From Methylobacterium aquaticum (lineage in GTDB: Bacteria > Pseudomonadota > Alphaproteobacteria > Rhizobiales > Beijerinckiaceae), in NCBI RefSeq assembly GCF_016804325.1, contig NZ_CP043627.1, forward strand, positions 6,727,001 through 6,791,000: a stretch of 64,000 bases of DNA. Direction: 5' to 3'. This document shows, one piece after another, positions 27,801 through 36,371 of the stretch. The stretch's first letter is position 1; every line of letters begins with the position of its first letter. Made by a program: the position numbers and the translations under genes. Below the pieces are notes generated by a model. That model was not told the DNA's origin. It saw only the letters and a program-made list of their open reading frames with translations, and searched no databases.

Positions 27801-28578
27801 TCTTGAGGAAGCTCATCAGGCCCGAGGACTTGCCGCCGCCGGCAAGCTTCTCGTTCTCGCCGCGCAGCCGCGAGAAGTTCGAGCCGGTGCCCGAGCCGTA
27901 CTTGAACAGGCGGGCCTCGCGCACCCACAGGTCCATGATGCCGCCCTCGTTGACGAGGTCGTCGGCGACGGACTGGATGAAGCAGGCGTGGGGCTGCGGG
28001 TGCTCGTAGGCGGTGGCCGACTGGGTCAGCTCACCGGTCTTGTAGTCGACGTAGAAGTGGCCCTGCGCGGGACCGTCGATGCCGTAGGCCCAGTGCAGGC
28101 CGGTATTGAACCATTGCGGCGAGTTCGGCGCCACCATCTGGCGGGCGAGCATGGCGCGCAGCTCGTCGTGGAACGCGGAGGCGTCCTCCTCGCTCGAGAA
28201 GTAGCCGCCCTTCCAGCCCCAATAGGTCCAGCAGCCGGCGAGCCGGTCGAAGACCTGCGTCGCGGAAGTCTCGGAGCCGGTCCGCTCACCCTCGGGGAGG
28301 TGGGCCAGCGCCGCCTCGTCCGGCACCGAGCGCCACAGGAAGGAGGGGACGCCGTTCTCCTCGACCTTCTTCAGCGCCTTCGGCACGCCGGCCTTGCGGA
28401 AGTACTTCTGGGCCAGCACGTCGCAGGCGACCTGGCTCCAGGCCTCCGGCACGTCGATGCCCTCGAGGCGGAAGACCACCGAGCCGTCCGGGTTGCGGAT
28501 CTCGCTCACCGCCTTGCGGAACGGGATGCTGGCATAGGGCGATTGCCCCGCGGTGGTGATGCGACGCTCGAACCGCAT
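24841..28578 (-). CDS. nrdJ: adenosylcobalamin-dependent ribonucleotide reductase
   Basis: A 1,245-residue class II ribonucleotide reductase that makes deoxyribonucleotides using coenzyme B12, without oxygen dependence. Signature motifs include [20 protein letters not shown], the NxCxE active site in [18 protein letters not shown], and [24 protein letters not shown] sequence around [14 protein letters not shown]. The C-terminus ends in a zinc-ribbon-like cysteine cluster, [18 protein letters not shown] then CGGTTGC, expected for redox relay. ATG 28578 is preceded by GGAGAG and gives the normal [11 protein letters not shown] start; GTG 28596 is less likely. Two candidate NrdR boxes lie about 160-210 bp upstream. 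Confidence 0.95.
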   Translation of the reverse strand: MRFERRITTAGQSPYASIPFRKAVSEIRNPDGSVVFRLEGIDVPEAWSQVACDVLAQKYFRKAGVPKALKKVEENGVPSFLWRSVPDEAALAHLPEGERTGSETSATQVFDRLAGCWTYWGWKGGYFSSEEDASAFHDELRAMLARQMVAPNSPQWFNTGLHWAYGIDGPAQGHFYVDYKTGELTQSATAYEHPQPHACFIQSVADDLVNEGGIMDLWVREARLFKYGSGTGSNFSRLRGENEKLAGGGKSSGLMSFLKIGDRAAGAIKSGGTTRRAAKMVIVDIDHPDVEAFIDWKVKEEQKVAALVTGSKVVSKHLKAVMKACVNCEAAGDACFDPERNPALKREVKAARKAMVPDAAIKRVIQYARQGYTDISFPIYDTDWDSEAYLTVAGQNSNNSVSLTDDFLRAVDADADWTLSQRTTGKPAKTVKAAELWDKIAEAAWASADPGLHFNTTMNDWHTCPVGGRIRASNPCSEYMFLDDTACNLASANLLALYDRGAKRFDVEGYEHLCRLWTVVLEISVLMAQFPSREIADLSYKYRTLGLGYANIGGLLMTMGLSYDSREGRALAGALTAIMTGVSYATSAEMARELGPFPAYEENADAMLRVIRNHRRAAHGEATGYEFLNTNPVPLDHAGCPQGELVEHAKAAWDRALRLGEEHGYRNAQSTVIAPTGTIGLVMDCDTTGIEPDFALVKFKKLAGGGYFKIINRAVPDALRSLGYREAEIAEIEAYAVGHGSLGQAPAINPGSLRAKGFTDDKIAAVEAGLKSAFDIKFVFNRWTLGEDFLTQTLKVPADKLADPSFDLLSFLGFSRKDIEAANVHVCGAMTLEGAPHLKVEHYPVFDCANPCGRIGKRYLSVESHIRMMAAAQPFISGAISKTINMPNDATVEDCKNAYRLSWTLALKANALYRDGSKLSQPLNAALISDESEDEDETVEAILAQPAVAKTVAVTEKIVERIVERVERLRSQEKLPSRRKGYTQKAKIGGHTIFLRTGEYDDGRLGEIFLDMNKEGSALRAFINNFAISVSLGLQYGVPLEEYVDAFTFTRFEPAGFVQGNDAIKNATSVLDYVFRELAISYLGRNDLAHVDLSEIGNAATGVSPAKPTASDSVPAHNVVSRGLLRGSGDRLTLIQGGPGGATAGVTAPATGQSAPAGGTVLAVRGAVALKTEPSLAGKVEALVEALPFAKPDPAPAGRSVSDRRAEAKMKGYVGEACPECANFTLVRNGTCLKCDTCGGTTGCS

Positions 28579-29081
28579 GGGATACTCTCCGGTCACGAAC
28601 AGCCGGGGCCGCCCGCAGGCACGCGGGGTCCACCGGTTACAGGGGATGGGCGGGGCGCTGGAGGTTCGGCGGATGCGGGCGAGCCCGATCCGGGATCCCC
28701 CGTCCTATGCCCCGGAAACTACCGACGCTGACGGCCACACGTCAACAACTAGTGTCGACGGACTCCGTTCCTCCCTACATATAGTGTTAAGGGCCGGATT
28801 CCTGTGGATAGCGGCGCGCCCGGGCCTAAGCCCAGGATCGGGTTGCGAGAATCGCGGCGGCCTTTCGCGCCGCCCACAGCCGGCGCAAGCTCAGGCCCCC
28901 GAGTTGTTCACAGATCGTGAGCGAATCGGGGGCCGGACCAGGCCGTCCGCGGCACCCGCGCACCGGAATCATGCTGCGGCGCGGGACGCGCTGGACATCC
29001 GGGAGTCATCTCACCATAGTCCCGCGCGACGAAGGGGGCCTCCCCCATTCCTTAAGGGCCCGAGCCCCAGAGACGGTCGCG
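28579..29081. other. divergent intergenic region nrdJ / NDUFA12 gene
   Basis: About 500 bp holding both promoters. Two candidate NrdR boxes lie at 28740-28787. I looked for a cobalamin riboswitch before nrdJ and saw none. The part from 28790 to 29080 shows nothing distinctive. Confidence 0.55.
28740..28787 (-). promoter_or_regulatory. tandem candidate NrdR boxes upstream of nrdJ
   Basis: On the minus strand ACACTATATGTAGGGA (28787-28772) and ACACTAGTTGTTGACG (28755-28740) share ACACTA and TGT at the same positions and start 32 bp apart. The ACACTATAT half matches the NrdR half-site, and a ~31-32 bp spacing (three helical turns) is characteristic of NrdR box pairs. They would repress nrdJ when dATP is high. 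Confidence 0.5.
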
Positions 29082-29498
29082 ATGGCGCTGAAAGACACCC
29101 TGCTTCGGATCTTCACCTGGTGGAGCGGCTCGACCGTCAGCCTGGAATTCTACACCAAGCGCAACGGTCAGTTCGTCGGCGAGGACGAACTCGGCAACCG
29201 CTACTACCGCGCGCAGGGCCCGCTGATCGACCGCTCCGTCGGCTCCGAGCGGCGCTGGGTAATCTATAACGGCTATGCCGACGCCTCGAAGGTGCCGCCG
29301 GGCTGGCGCGGCTGGCTCTGCCACGCCACCGACGTGGCGCCCTCCGAGGAATCTTATGTCCCGCGCGAGTGGCAGAAGCCGCACGAGGAGAACCTGACCG
29401 GCACCGTGGCGGCCTACCGGCCGCGGGGCTCGCAGCTCTCCTACGGCCAGCGCCCGGCCGCGACCGGCGACTACGTGCCGTGGGTCCCGGGCGAGTAA
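29082..29498 (+). CDS. NADH:ubiquinone oxidoreductase subunit NDUFA12-like
   Basis: A 138-residue homologue of the complex I accessory subunit NDUFA12 (B17.2), which in alphaproteobacteria is a true subunit of the membrane complex. Diagnostic stretches are LLRIFTWWSGSTVSLEFYTK, VGEDELGNRYYRAQG, RRWVIYNGYADASKVPPGWR and GWLCHATD. ATG 29082 is chosen; the longer frame is upstream noise. The DUF2155 gene follows 136 bp downstream on the same strand, a common pairing in Rhizobiales. Confidence 0.93.
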   Translation: MALKDTLLRIFTWWSGSTVSLEFYTKRNGQFVGEDELGNRYYRAQGPLIDRSVGSERRWVIYNGYADASKVPPGWRGWLCHATDVAPSEESYVPREWQKPHEENLTGTVAAYRPRGSQLSYGQRPAATGDYVPWVPGE

Positions 29499-29634
29499 CC
29501 GCCCTTTTTCCACCATCCTCCTTGTGTCTATCGCGGGCGGGCGATTCCTTGCCCGCGCGCCCCGTCGATCCGGGCGCCAGAGGCCTCGTGATGGCCGCCG
29601 ACTACCGAGCCGGGAGCGATTGGGTTTGAGCCGC

Positions 29635-30291
29635 ATGACCGCACGCCGCGCCGCGGGCGCCTTCCTGCTCCTCGGCGTCGCTGCCCTCGGGGGGGCGCTC
29701 ACCTCCGTGCCGGCCCGTGCCGACAAGATCCGCAACCCGACCGCGGTCTTCGCCGGCCTCGACAAGATCACCGGCCGCACCGTCTCCTTCGAGGTGGCGG
29801 TGGACGAGACGGTGCAGTTCGGCGCGCTCCAGCTCACCCCGCGGGTCTGCTACACGCGGCCCCCGACCGAGAGCGCCAAGACCACGGCCTTCCTGGAGGT
29901 CGACGAGGTCACGCTGGAGAACAAGTACCGCCGGATCTTCACCGGCTGGATGTTCGCCTCGAGCCCGGGCCTGCACGCGATCGAGCACCCGATCTACGAC
30001 GTGTGGCTGGTCGACTGCAAAGGCGGCACCGACCTCATCGCCGAGCCCAAGGAGCAGGAGGACGCGCCGGTGGCCGCCGCCAAGCCCGAGGGCCGCAAGC
30101 GCCGCGAGCAGGCGCGCGGCGGCGACGACGCGCCGCGCAGCCGCCAGGTCAACCGCCAGGGCCAGGTCGACGTCGAGCCCCTGCGCGGCACCCCGGTGCA
30201 GCCGCGCCAGTCGCCGTCGCGGCGCTTCTTCCCGACCAATGACGGACCGAGGCCGGGCGGCGCCGATCCGATGGATCCGAATCCGCGCTGA
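29635..30291 (+). CDS. DUF2155-family secreted protein
   Basis: A 218-residue protein with a signal peptide (ARRAAGAFLLLGVAALGGAL, cut near ARA). The DUF2155 core covers about residues 35-135: LDKITGRTVSFEVAVDETVQ, FGALQLTPRVCYTRPPTE, RRIFTGWMFASSPGLHAIEH and YDVWLVDCK. The two cysteines probably pair. The C-terminal 80 residues are low-complexity, rich in R, P and G. The molecular role is unknown; the position after the complex I subunit gene is conserved in many alphaproteobacteria. ATG 29635 is chosen. Confidence 0.88.
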   Translation: MTARRAAGAFLLLGVAALGGALTSVPARADKIRNPTAVFAGLDKITGRTVSFEVAVDETVQFGALQLTPRVCYTRPPTESAKTTAFLEVDEVTLENKYRRIFTGWMFASSPGLHAIEHPIYDVWLVDCKGGTDLIAEPKEQEDAPVAAAKPEGRKRREQARGGDDAPRSRQVNRQGQVDVEPLRGTPVQPRQSPSRRFFPTNDGPRPGGADPMDPNPR

Positions 30292-30341
30292 GCGGCGGTG
30301 GCAGAGCCCGTTTGTTCGATTCAACTCTGCAATCTCATTCG

Positions 30342-30467
30342 CGACCTCATCCTGAGGTGTTAGCCCATCGAAGATGGGCTGACCTCGAAGGAGGGCTCCA
30401 GGGATCGCGGAGAGTTCTGGAGCCCTCCTTCGAGGCTCCTTTCAGTCGCACCTCAGGATGAGGTCGT
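30342..30467. repeat. palindromic intergenic repeat, family 1, copy C
   Basis: A 126-bp inverted repeat bounded by CGACCTCATCCTGAGGTG and CACCTCAGGATGAGGTCG, with inner arms TCGAAGGAGGGCTCCAG and CTGGAGCCCTCCTTCGA. It lies between the convergent ends of the DUF2155 gene and the methyltransferase gene, where it could end transcription from both sides. Confidence 0.88.
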
Positions 30468-30538
30468 GAGTGGGAAGGGCTGGAGCCTAGCCTGAACGCT
30501 CGTGTTCTGTTCCGTATGGTTTCCAACGCTTCGTCCGC

Positions 30539-31456
30539 TCAGCGCCCCAACACCGCCAGCCACCCCGGCACGCCCGCCCCGTTCTGGCGCCGGATCTCCG
30601 CCGGCTCCAGCAATGCGATCGCCAACCCCGCGGCCTCCGCCGCCTCGCGCAGGGTCGCGACGCCGTGGGCGTAGCGCCCGTCGGCCCCGAGCACCGCGCC
30701 GGTTTCACCCGGATGCCCCTGGATCGTGAAGGCGAACAGACCGCCGGGCGCCAGCACCCGGGCCGCGGCGGCGAGGACCGGGCCGATCTCGCGCAGGTAG
30801 ATGAACACGTCGGCCGCCACCAGAAGGTCGGCGCTCGCAGGCGGCTCGGCCGTTAAAAAGTCCCGCAGGTCGCCTTCGTGCAGGCGGGCATAGAGGCCGG
30901 TGCGCCGGGCCTCGGCCAGCATCCGGGGCGAGAGGTCGATGCCGGCGAGCGAGCCCGCCATCCCGTCGAGCGCCCGGGCCATCAGGCCGGTGCCGCAGCC
31001 GAGATCGAGGATGCGGGGGAAGCGGGCCTCCGGCCCCCGCAGGCGCTCCAGCGCCGCCCGGATCAGCGCCGGGCCGCGATAGCCCAACCCCTCGACCAGA
31101 TGACGCTCGAAGCGGCCGGCATAGCCGTCGAACAGGGCCCGCACATAGGCCGGCGAGATCGCCTCCTCCTTCAGTTCGCCGAGTTCCGCCAGATGCAGGC
31201 GGGCGCCCAGGGAATCCTCTGGATCGAGGGCGAGCACCGCCCGGAACGCCTCCGCGGCCTCTCCCCGTCGCGCCGGGTCGGCGGCGCGGGCGCGGCCGAC
31301 GAGCAGCCAGGCCGGGCCGTAGCCGGGCACCCGTTCCAGCACCTGGGCGGCGAGGTCGGCGGCGGCCTCCGCGTCGCCCTCGGCCAGGGCCGCTTCGGCC
31401 CAGGCATAGCGGCGGTCGGCGAGGAGGTCGCCGGAGGAGCGGGCGGGGGCGGGCAT
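30539..31456 (-). CDS. TPR-containing SAM-dependent methyltransferase
   Basis: A 305-residue protein. Residues ~15-100 form two or three TPR-like helical hairpins (RRYAWAEAALAEGDAEAAAD; VLERVPGYGPAWLLVGRARA; FRAVLALDPEDSLGARLHLA). A class I methyltransferase follows: motif I ILDLGCGTGLMARAL, motif II SLAGIDLSPRMLAEA, motif IV ADLLVAADVFIYL and LAPGGLFAFTIQ. The combination occurs in predicted methyltransferases acting on small molecules or proteins; the substrate is unknown. ATG 31456 is chosen. It is divergent from the exonuclease-ligase operon, about 100 bp away. Confidence 0.87.
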   Translation of the reverse strand: MPAPARSSGDLLADRRYAWAEAALAEGDAEAAADLAAQVLERVPGYGPAWLLVGRARAADPARRGEAAEAFRAVLALDPEDSLGARLHLAELGELKEEAISPAYVRALFDGYAGRFERHLVEGLGYRGPALIRAALERLRGPEARFPRILDLGCGTGLMARALDGMAGSLAGIDLSPRMLAEARRTGLYARLHEGDLRDFLTAEPPASADLLVAADVFIYLREIGPVLAAAARVLAPGGLFAFTIQGHPGETGAVLGADGRYAHGVATLREAAEAAGLAIALLEPAEIRRQNGAGVPGWLAVLGR

Positions 31457-31557
31457 CGCTGAGAGGCTTCTCAAGGGAGGGGAGGGACGAACGGTCCGGG
31501 CCGCCTATATACCCGGCCCCGGTCCCGGGAAGAGGCCTCCCCGCGCAACGAGGATCC

Positions 31558-32616
31558 ATGGCGCCGCGCCCCACTGATCTCCTCACCCTGACCCGGGAGG
31601 GATTGTACTGCCCGCCGGGCGACTTCCACGTCGATCCGGTCCGCCCGGTGCCGCGCGCGGTCATCACCCACGGCCATTCCGACCATGCCCGTGCCGGCCA
31701 CGGCGCGGTGCTGGCGACGCCCGAGACCCTGCGCATCATGGCGGTGCGCTACGGCGAGGACTTCTGCCGGACCCGCCAGGAGGCGCGCCTCGGCGAGGCG
31801 ATCCGGATGGGCGAGGTCACTCTGCGCTTCCACCCCGCCGGCCACGTGCTGGGCTCGGCGCAGGTGGCGATCGAGCAGGGCGGCTGCCGGATCGTCAATT
31901 CGGGCGACTACAAGCGGGCGCGCGACCCGACCTGCCTGCCCTTCGAGGTGGTGCCCTGCGACGTGTTCATCACCGAGGCCACCTTCGGCCTGCCGGTCTT
32001 CCGCCACCCGGTCGCCCGCGACGAGGTGCGCAAGCTGCTCGATTCGGTGCGGCTGTTTCCCGAGCGCACCCACATCGTCGGCGCCTACGCGCTCGGCAAG
32101 GCGCAACGGGTGATGGCGCTCCTGCGCGAGGAAGGGTTCTCCGACCCGATCTACCTGCACGGCGCGATGGAGAAGCTGACCGAGCTCTACCGGCGCGAGG
32201 GCATCCCGCTCGGCGAGACGGTCAAGGTCGTGGCGGCGGAGCGGCCGAAGCTCGGCGGCAAGATCGTGATCTGCCCGCCCTCGTCGATCCAGGACCTGTG
32301 GTCGCGCAAATTCCCCGATCCGGTCACGGGCTTCGCCTCCGGCTGGATGCGGGTGCGGGCGCGCGCCCGCCAGAAGGGCGTCGAGCTGCCGCTGGTCATC
32401 TCCGACCATTCGGACTGGGACGACCTCTGCCGCACCATCAAGGAGACGGGGGCCGGCGAGGTCTGGGTCACCCACGGCCAGGAGGATGCCCTGGTGCATT
32501 GGTGCGGCACGCAAGGCATCCGCGCCAAGCCCCTGCACATGCTGGGCTACGGCGACGAGGGCGAGGCGGAGCCCGAGCCTCACACCAAGCCGGAGACTGC
32601 GGAGACGGCCGCGTGA
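31558..32616 (+). CDS. ligase-associated DNA exonuclease (metallo-beta-lactamase fold)
   Basis: A 352-residue protein of the SNM1/Pso2-like beta-CASP group. The zinc-binding HxHxDH motif is THGHSDHARAG (about residues 37-47), with LRFHPAGHVLGSAQV and RIVNSGDYKRARDPTC following. The C-terminal ISDHSDWDDLC and EVWVTHGQEDALVHW contain the later histidines. It is nearly always encoded with an ATP-dependent ligase, as here (GTGA overlap), in the Exo-Lig DNA-repair module; a partner helicase Lhr is not in this window. It should process DNA ends 5' to 3'. Confidence 0.92.
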   Translation: MAPRPTDLLTLTREGLYCPPGDFHVDPVRPVPRAVITHGHSDHARAGHGAVLATPETLRIMAVRYGEDFCRTRQEARLGEAIRMGEVTLRFHPAGHVLGSAQVAIEQGGCRIVNSGDYKRARDPTCLPFEVVPCDVFITEATFGLPVFRHPVARDEVRKLLDSVRLFPERTHIVGAYALGKAQRVMALLREEGFSDPIYLHGAMEKLTELYRREGIPLGETVKVVAAERPKLGGKIVICPPSSIQDLWSRKFPDPVTGFASGWMRVRARARQKGVELPLVISDHSDWDDLCRTIKETGAGEVWVTHGQEDALVHWCGTQGIRAKPLHMLGYGDEGEAEPEPHTKPETAETAA

Positions 32617-34307
32617 ACGACTTCGCCCATCTCCTCGACCGCCTCGCCTACGAGCCGCGGCGCAACGCCAAGCTGCGCCTGCTCCAGGATTTCTTCCGCC
32701 ATACCCCCGACCCGGACCGCGGCTATGCGCTCGCCGCCATGACCGGCTCGTTGAGCTTCCGCGAGGCCAAGCCCGGCCTGATCCGCGGCCTCGTCGAGGA
32801 ACGGGTCGATCCGGTGCTGTTCCGGCTCTCGCACAACTATGTCGGCGACCTCGCGGAATCGACGGCGCTGATCTGGCCCGGGCGTGGCGATGCGCCGGGC
32901 CCCGGCCACAACAATCCGCCGGTGCCGACCCTGTCCGAGGTGGTGGAGGCACTGGGCACCATCGGCAAGGGCGAGCTGCCGGCGCGGCTCGCCGCCTGGC
33001 TCGACGCCCTCGACGAGACCGGGCGCTGGGCGCTCCTCAAGCTCATCACCGGGGAATTGCGGGTCGGCGTCTCGGCAAGGCTGGCCAAGACCGCGGTGGC
33101 GAGCCTCGGCGGCCACGAGGCCGACGCGGTCGAGGAGGTCTGGCACGGTTTGGAGGCGCCGTACCCCGAGCTGTTCGCCTGGGTCGAGGGCCGGGCCGGC
33201 CCGCCGGAATCGGTCAACCCGGCGCCGTTCCGTCCGCCGATGCTGTCGCATCCGATCGAGGAGGAGAGCGACTTCGACAAGCTGGAGCCGGAGGCGTTCT
33301 CGGCCGAGTGGAAATGGGACGGCATCCGGGTCCAGCTCGCCGGCGGCCGCGACCGCGACGGCAGACAGGTCCAGAAGATCTACTCGCGCACCGGCGAGGA
33401 CATTTCCGGTGCCTTCCCGGATCTCGCCGAGGCGATCACCTTCTCGGGCGCCCTCGACGGCGAATTGCTGATTCTTCGCGAGGAACGGGTGCAGAGCTTC
33501 AACGTGCTCCAGCAGCGCCTCAACCGGAAGGCGGTGACCGGCAAGCTCCTCCAGGAGTTCCCGGCCCATGTCCGCGCCTACGACCTCCTGGCCGAGGACG
33601 GGGAGGACCTGCGACCGTTGGCCTTCGCCGAGCGCCGGGCCCGGCTGGAGGCCTTCGTCGCCGGGCTCGACCACGCCCGCATCGACCTCTCGCCGCTCGT
33701 GCCCTTCGCCGACTGGGAGGCGCTCGCCGCCGCGCGGGCCGATCCGGCCTCGGTCGGCGCCGGGCCGGATGCGGACGCGATCGAGGGGGTGATGCTCAAG
33801 CGGCTGACCAGCCCCTACCAGCCCGGCCGTCCCAAGGGGCCATGGTGGAAGTGGAAGCGCGAGCCTTATCTGGTCGACGCGGTGATGATGTACGCCCAGC
33901 GCGGCCACGGCAAACGCTCGTCGTTCTATTCCGACTACACGTTCGGGGTCTGGCGCGAGGCACCGGACGGGGCGGAAGAGCTGGTGCCGGTAGGCAAGGC
34001 CTATCACGGCTTCACCGACGAGGAGCTGGCCAAGCTCGACCGCTACGTCCGCAACCACACCACCAAGCGCTTCGGCCCGGTGCGGGAGGTGGAATACGGG
34101 GTGGGCAAGGGGCTGGTCCTGGAGATCGCCTTCGAGGGCGTGCAGCGCTCGACCCGGCACAAATCGGGCGTGGCGATGCGGTTTCCCCGGGTCAGCCGGA
34201 TCCGCTGGGACAAGCCGCCGGCCGAGGCCGACCGGATCGAGGCGCTGGAGCGCATCCTGGCCCGTGGCGAGAAAGAGGTTCACCCCGGACGGGAGATCGC
34301 CGGATGA
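32613..34307 (+). CDS. ATP-dependent DNA ligase
   Basis: A 564-residue ligase with an N-terminal DNA-binding domain (~1-200), an adenylation domain with the nucleophilic lysine in FSAEWKWDGIRVQLAGG (about residue 233), then IYSRTGEDISGAFPDL, ALDGELLI and EGVMLKRLTSPYQPGRPKG, and an OB-fold ending in RFPRVSRIRWDKP. GTG 32613 overlaps the exonuclease stop, fixing the start. It is coupled at both ends: its stop overlaps the yjbQ start (ATGA). It is probably used in a repair pathway with the exonuclease rather than in replication. Confidence 0.93.
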   Translation: MNDFAHLLDRLAYEPRRNAKLRLLQDFFRHTPDPDRGYALAAMTGSLSFREAKPGLIRGLVEERVDPVLFRLSHNYVGDLAESTALIWPGRGDAPGPGHNNPPVPTLSEVVEALGTIGKGELPARLAAWLDALDETGRWALLKLITGELRVGVSARLAKTAVASLGGHEADAVEEVWHGLEAPYPELFAWVEGRAGPPESVNPAPFRPPMLSHPIEEESDFDKLEPEAFSAEWKWDGIRVQLAGGRDRDGRQVQKIYSRTGEDISGAFPDLAEAITFSGALDGELLILREERVQSFNVLQQRLNRKAVTGKLLQEFPAHVRAYDLLAEDGEDLRPLAFAERRARLEAFVAGLDHARIDLSPLVPFADWEALAAARADPASVGAGPDADAIEGVMLKRLTSPYQPGRPKGPWWKWKREPYLVDAVMMYAQRGHGKRSSFYSDYTFGVWREAPDGAEELVPVGKAYHGFTDEELAKLDRYVRNHTTKRFGPVREVEYGVGKGLVLEIAFEGVQRSTRHKSGVAMRFPRVSRIRWDKPPAEADRIEALERILARGEKEVHPGREIAG

Positions 34308-34756
34308 GACGCGTCGAGACCATCGCCGAGGGTCCGGTCACCCGCCAGGCCACCGGACGCCTCGTGGTCGACACCAGGGGCCAGGGCTTCACCGAGATCA
34401 CCGAGGCGGCGGCCGGCTTCGTGCGCGAGACGGGCCTGCGCCACGGCCTGCTCACGGTGTTCTGCCGCCACACCTCGGCGTCGCTGACGATCCAGGAGAA
34501 TGCCGACCCGGACGTGCGCACCGACCTGATGACCGCCCTCGACGGGCTGGCGCCGCGCCATGCGGGTTATGTCCATGATAGCGAGGGACCGGACGACATG
34601 CCGGCGCATCTCCGCACCCTGCTCACCGACTCGGCCCTGACGATCCCGCTCGTGGAGGGCCGGCTGGCGCTCGGCACCTGGCAGGGCATCTACCTGATCG
34701 AGCACCGCGACCGGCCGCATCGGCGCGAGATCGTGCTGCACCTCGTCGGCGCATGA
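34304..34756 (+). CDS. YjbQ/UPF0047-family protein
   Basis: A 150-residue UPF0047 protein. Conserved motifs are LTVFCRHTSASLTIQENADP (His and Asn/Asp cluster), LPL-like LTIPLVEGRLALGTWQGIYL and IEHRD near the end. Members have weak thiamine-phosphate synthase activity when overproduced; the true role is unknown. The ATG 34304 overlaps the ligase stop, so it is the third gene of a translationally coupled operon. Confidence 0.92.
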   Translation: MRRVETIAEGPVTRQATGRLVVDTRGQGFTEITEAAAGFVRETGLRHGLLTVFCRHTSASLTIQENADPDVRTDLMTALDGLAPRHAGYVHDSEGPDDMPAHLRTLLTDSALTIPLVEGRLALGTWQGIYLIEHRDRPHRREIVLHLVGA

Positions 34757-35260
34757 GCGCCTTGCACCGGTTGCGTGGATGATGGCGGGCCGGAGGTGGC
34801 AACCGGCTCGCCGGTAGGGCACGACGCCGGTCCGGGGCCCCCGACCGGGAAATATCGCATCCTCGCCGAGCGCGGCCGGCAGGTCGTCGCCCGTAGCGGG
34901 CCGACCGCCTCTGCCGGTCCACCCGGCCGATTCTCGCCGTCGCCACGCTTTTCATCGTGCAGGGACACCGACGGCCCCTGTGCCGGATGTCGTCGGCCTG
35001 CTCCGCGACAGACGGAATTCCGTGCTTGGGCAAGCGTAATCTGTCCGACGATGCGCGCTGATCGATTCATGTTCTGAGGTTTTAAATCGTTTTCTCGGCG
35101 TGTTTGGTGCTTGTGATCGCGCATGTCCTGTCAATTGCAAAAATATCCGTAATCAAGAATGGTTCATTCTCATGTCTTATATTTCATGTTGCGATGCAGC
35201 AAATTTTATGATCATTTGATGGAAAGCGACATTCCCAACAATGAATCAGTGAGATCAGTC
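34757..35260. other. intergenic region, no gene seen
   Basis: About 500 bp. The left part is GC-rich with no supported ORF. From about 35080 the sequence turns AT-rich (TTTTAAATCGTTTTCTCGG and beyond) up to the start of the small secreted gene, and probably holds its promoter. Confidence 0.55.
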
Positions 35261-35518
35261 ATGAAGTATTTCGCCATCTCTCTCCTCGCCCTCAGCGCCT
35301 GGCCGGCGAATGCGCAGGATCGTTCCGCTTCCGTCACCGTCTTCCCGCCGATCATGCGCGAGGCGGCCCGCGACACCGCGGCCGTGCGGGCCCAGGCCGA
35401 GCTGACCACGACGCCCCAGCCGGTCCCGGCCGCCCGCCGGCGTGCGCCGCAGCCCGAGCTGGTCGCGCGCGGCTATGTCGAGCCGGCCGCCGCCGCCCTG
35501 ACCGGCACGCTCGACTGA
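35261..35518 (+). CDS. small secreted protein, unknown function
   Basis: An 85-residue protein with a signal peptide (MKYFAISLLALSAWPANAQ, cut after ANA). The mature ~66 residues are rich in A, R and P (TTTPQPVPAARRRAPQPELV) without cysteines or a recognisable domain. ATG 35261 is chosen because the signal peptide starts there. AT-rich DNA lies upstream. It may be an envelope-associated stress protein (guess). Confidence 0.65.
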   Translation: MKYFAISLLALSAWPANAQDRSASVTVFPPIMREAARDTAAVRAQAELTTTPQPVPAARRRAPQPELVARGYVEPAAAALTGTLD

Positions 35519-35594
35519 TCCCGGCACTTCTCCTTCGGCGGGGTTCGCCCCGCCGCAAGGCCCGTCTCAGCATTCCGCCGGCCCCATTGCCGGC

Positions 35595-36368
35595 GTGGAG
35601 AACGCACACGCTCCGGTTTCAAGCCCGCCAAAAAAAGCTATAGAGACAAAAGAAGTAGGCCGAGAGGCGCCAAGGAGCGCGGGTGCCGTGGCGGGGAGTG
35701 CGTTGGGTTCCGAGACCACCATCGTCGTCGCGGACGACCACCCGCTCTTTCGCGGTGCCCTGCGCGGGGCCGTGACGGCCATTCTGCCCGGCGCCCGGAT
35801 CCTCGAGGCGAGCGGGCTCGAACCGCTGACCAAGATCCTCGATGACGAGCACGAGGTCGACCTCGTGCTCCTCGACCTCACCATGCCGGGGGTGCAGGGG
35901 TTTTCCGGCCTGATCTACCTGCGGGCGCAGCACCCGGCGATCCCCGTGGTGATCGTCTCCGCCAACGAGGATCCGGTGGTGATCCGCCGCGCCCTCGATT
36001 TCGGCGCCGCCGGCTTCATCCCGAAATCCCTCGAGGTCGACCGCATCGGCGAGGCGATCGGCCAGGTGCTCGCCGGCGGCCACTGGTCGCCGCCTGACAT
36101 CGAGTTGTCGGCCTCCGAAGACAAGGAGACGGCCGACCTGATGCGCCGCCTCGCCACCCTGACGCCGCAGCAGGTGCGGGTGCTGATGATGCTCTCGGAG
36201 GGATTGCTCAACAAGCAGATCGCCTACGAGCTCGGCGTCTCGGAGGCGACCGTGAAGGCCCATGTCTCAGCGATCCTGCAGAAGCTCGGCGTCGAGAGCC
36301 GCACCCAGGCGGTGATCGTGTCCTCGCGCATCGGCGCGACGCTGAAGCCCCCGGCCGGGGTGGAGTAG
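35595..36368 (+). CDS. NarL/FixJ-type response regulator
   Basis: A response regulator of up to 257 residues. The receiver domain begins at TTIVVADDHPLFRGALRGAV, with the phospho-acceptor aspartate in DLVLLDLTMPGVQG (about residue 92) and the conserved lysine in GFIPKSLEVD. The LuxR-type HTH is at the C-terminus: LTPQQVRVLMMLSEGLLNKQ, IAYELGVSEATVKAHVSAIL. GTG 35595 gives the longest frame, but the first ~38 residues look unstructured and a GTG start near 35691 is equally plausible. No histidine kinase is adjacent. The gene is convergent with luxI (3 bp between stops). Confidence 0.88.
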   Translation: MENAHAPVSSPPKKAIETKEVGREAPRSAGAVAGSALGSETTIVVADDHPLFRGALRGAVTAILPGARILEASGLEPLTKILDDEHEVDLVLLDLTMPGVQGFSGLIYLRAQHPAIPVVIVSANEDPVVIRRALDFGAAGFIPKSLEVDRIGEAIGQVLAGGHWSPPDIELSASEDKETADLMRRLATLTPQQVRVLMMLSEGLLNKQIAYELGVSEATVKAHVSAILQKLGVESRTQAVIVSSRIGATLKPPAGVE

Positions 36369-36371
36369 GGC

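Noticed and set aside
25228..28731. Long plus-strand open frame opposite nrdJ
   Set aside because: An antisense frame kept open by high GC; the protein is low-complexity and the nrdJ frame has clear family motifs.
28579..28900. Cobalamin riboswitch upstream of nrdJ
   Set aside because: I looked for the B12-box (GCCACTG-like) and its paired elements between the nrdJ start and the NrdR-like boxes and found none.
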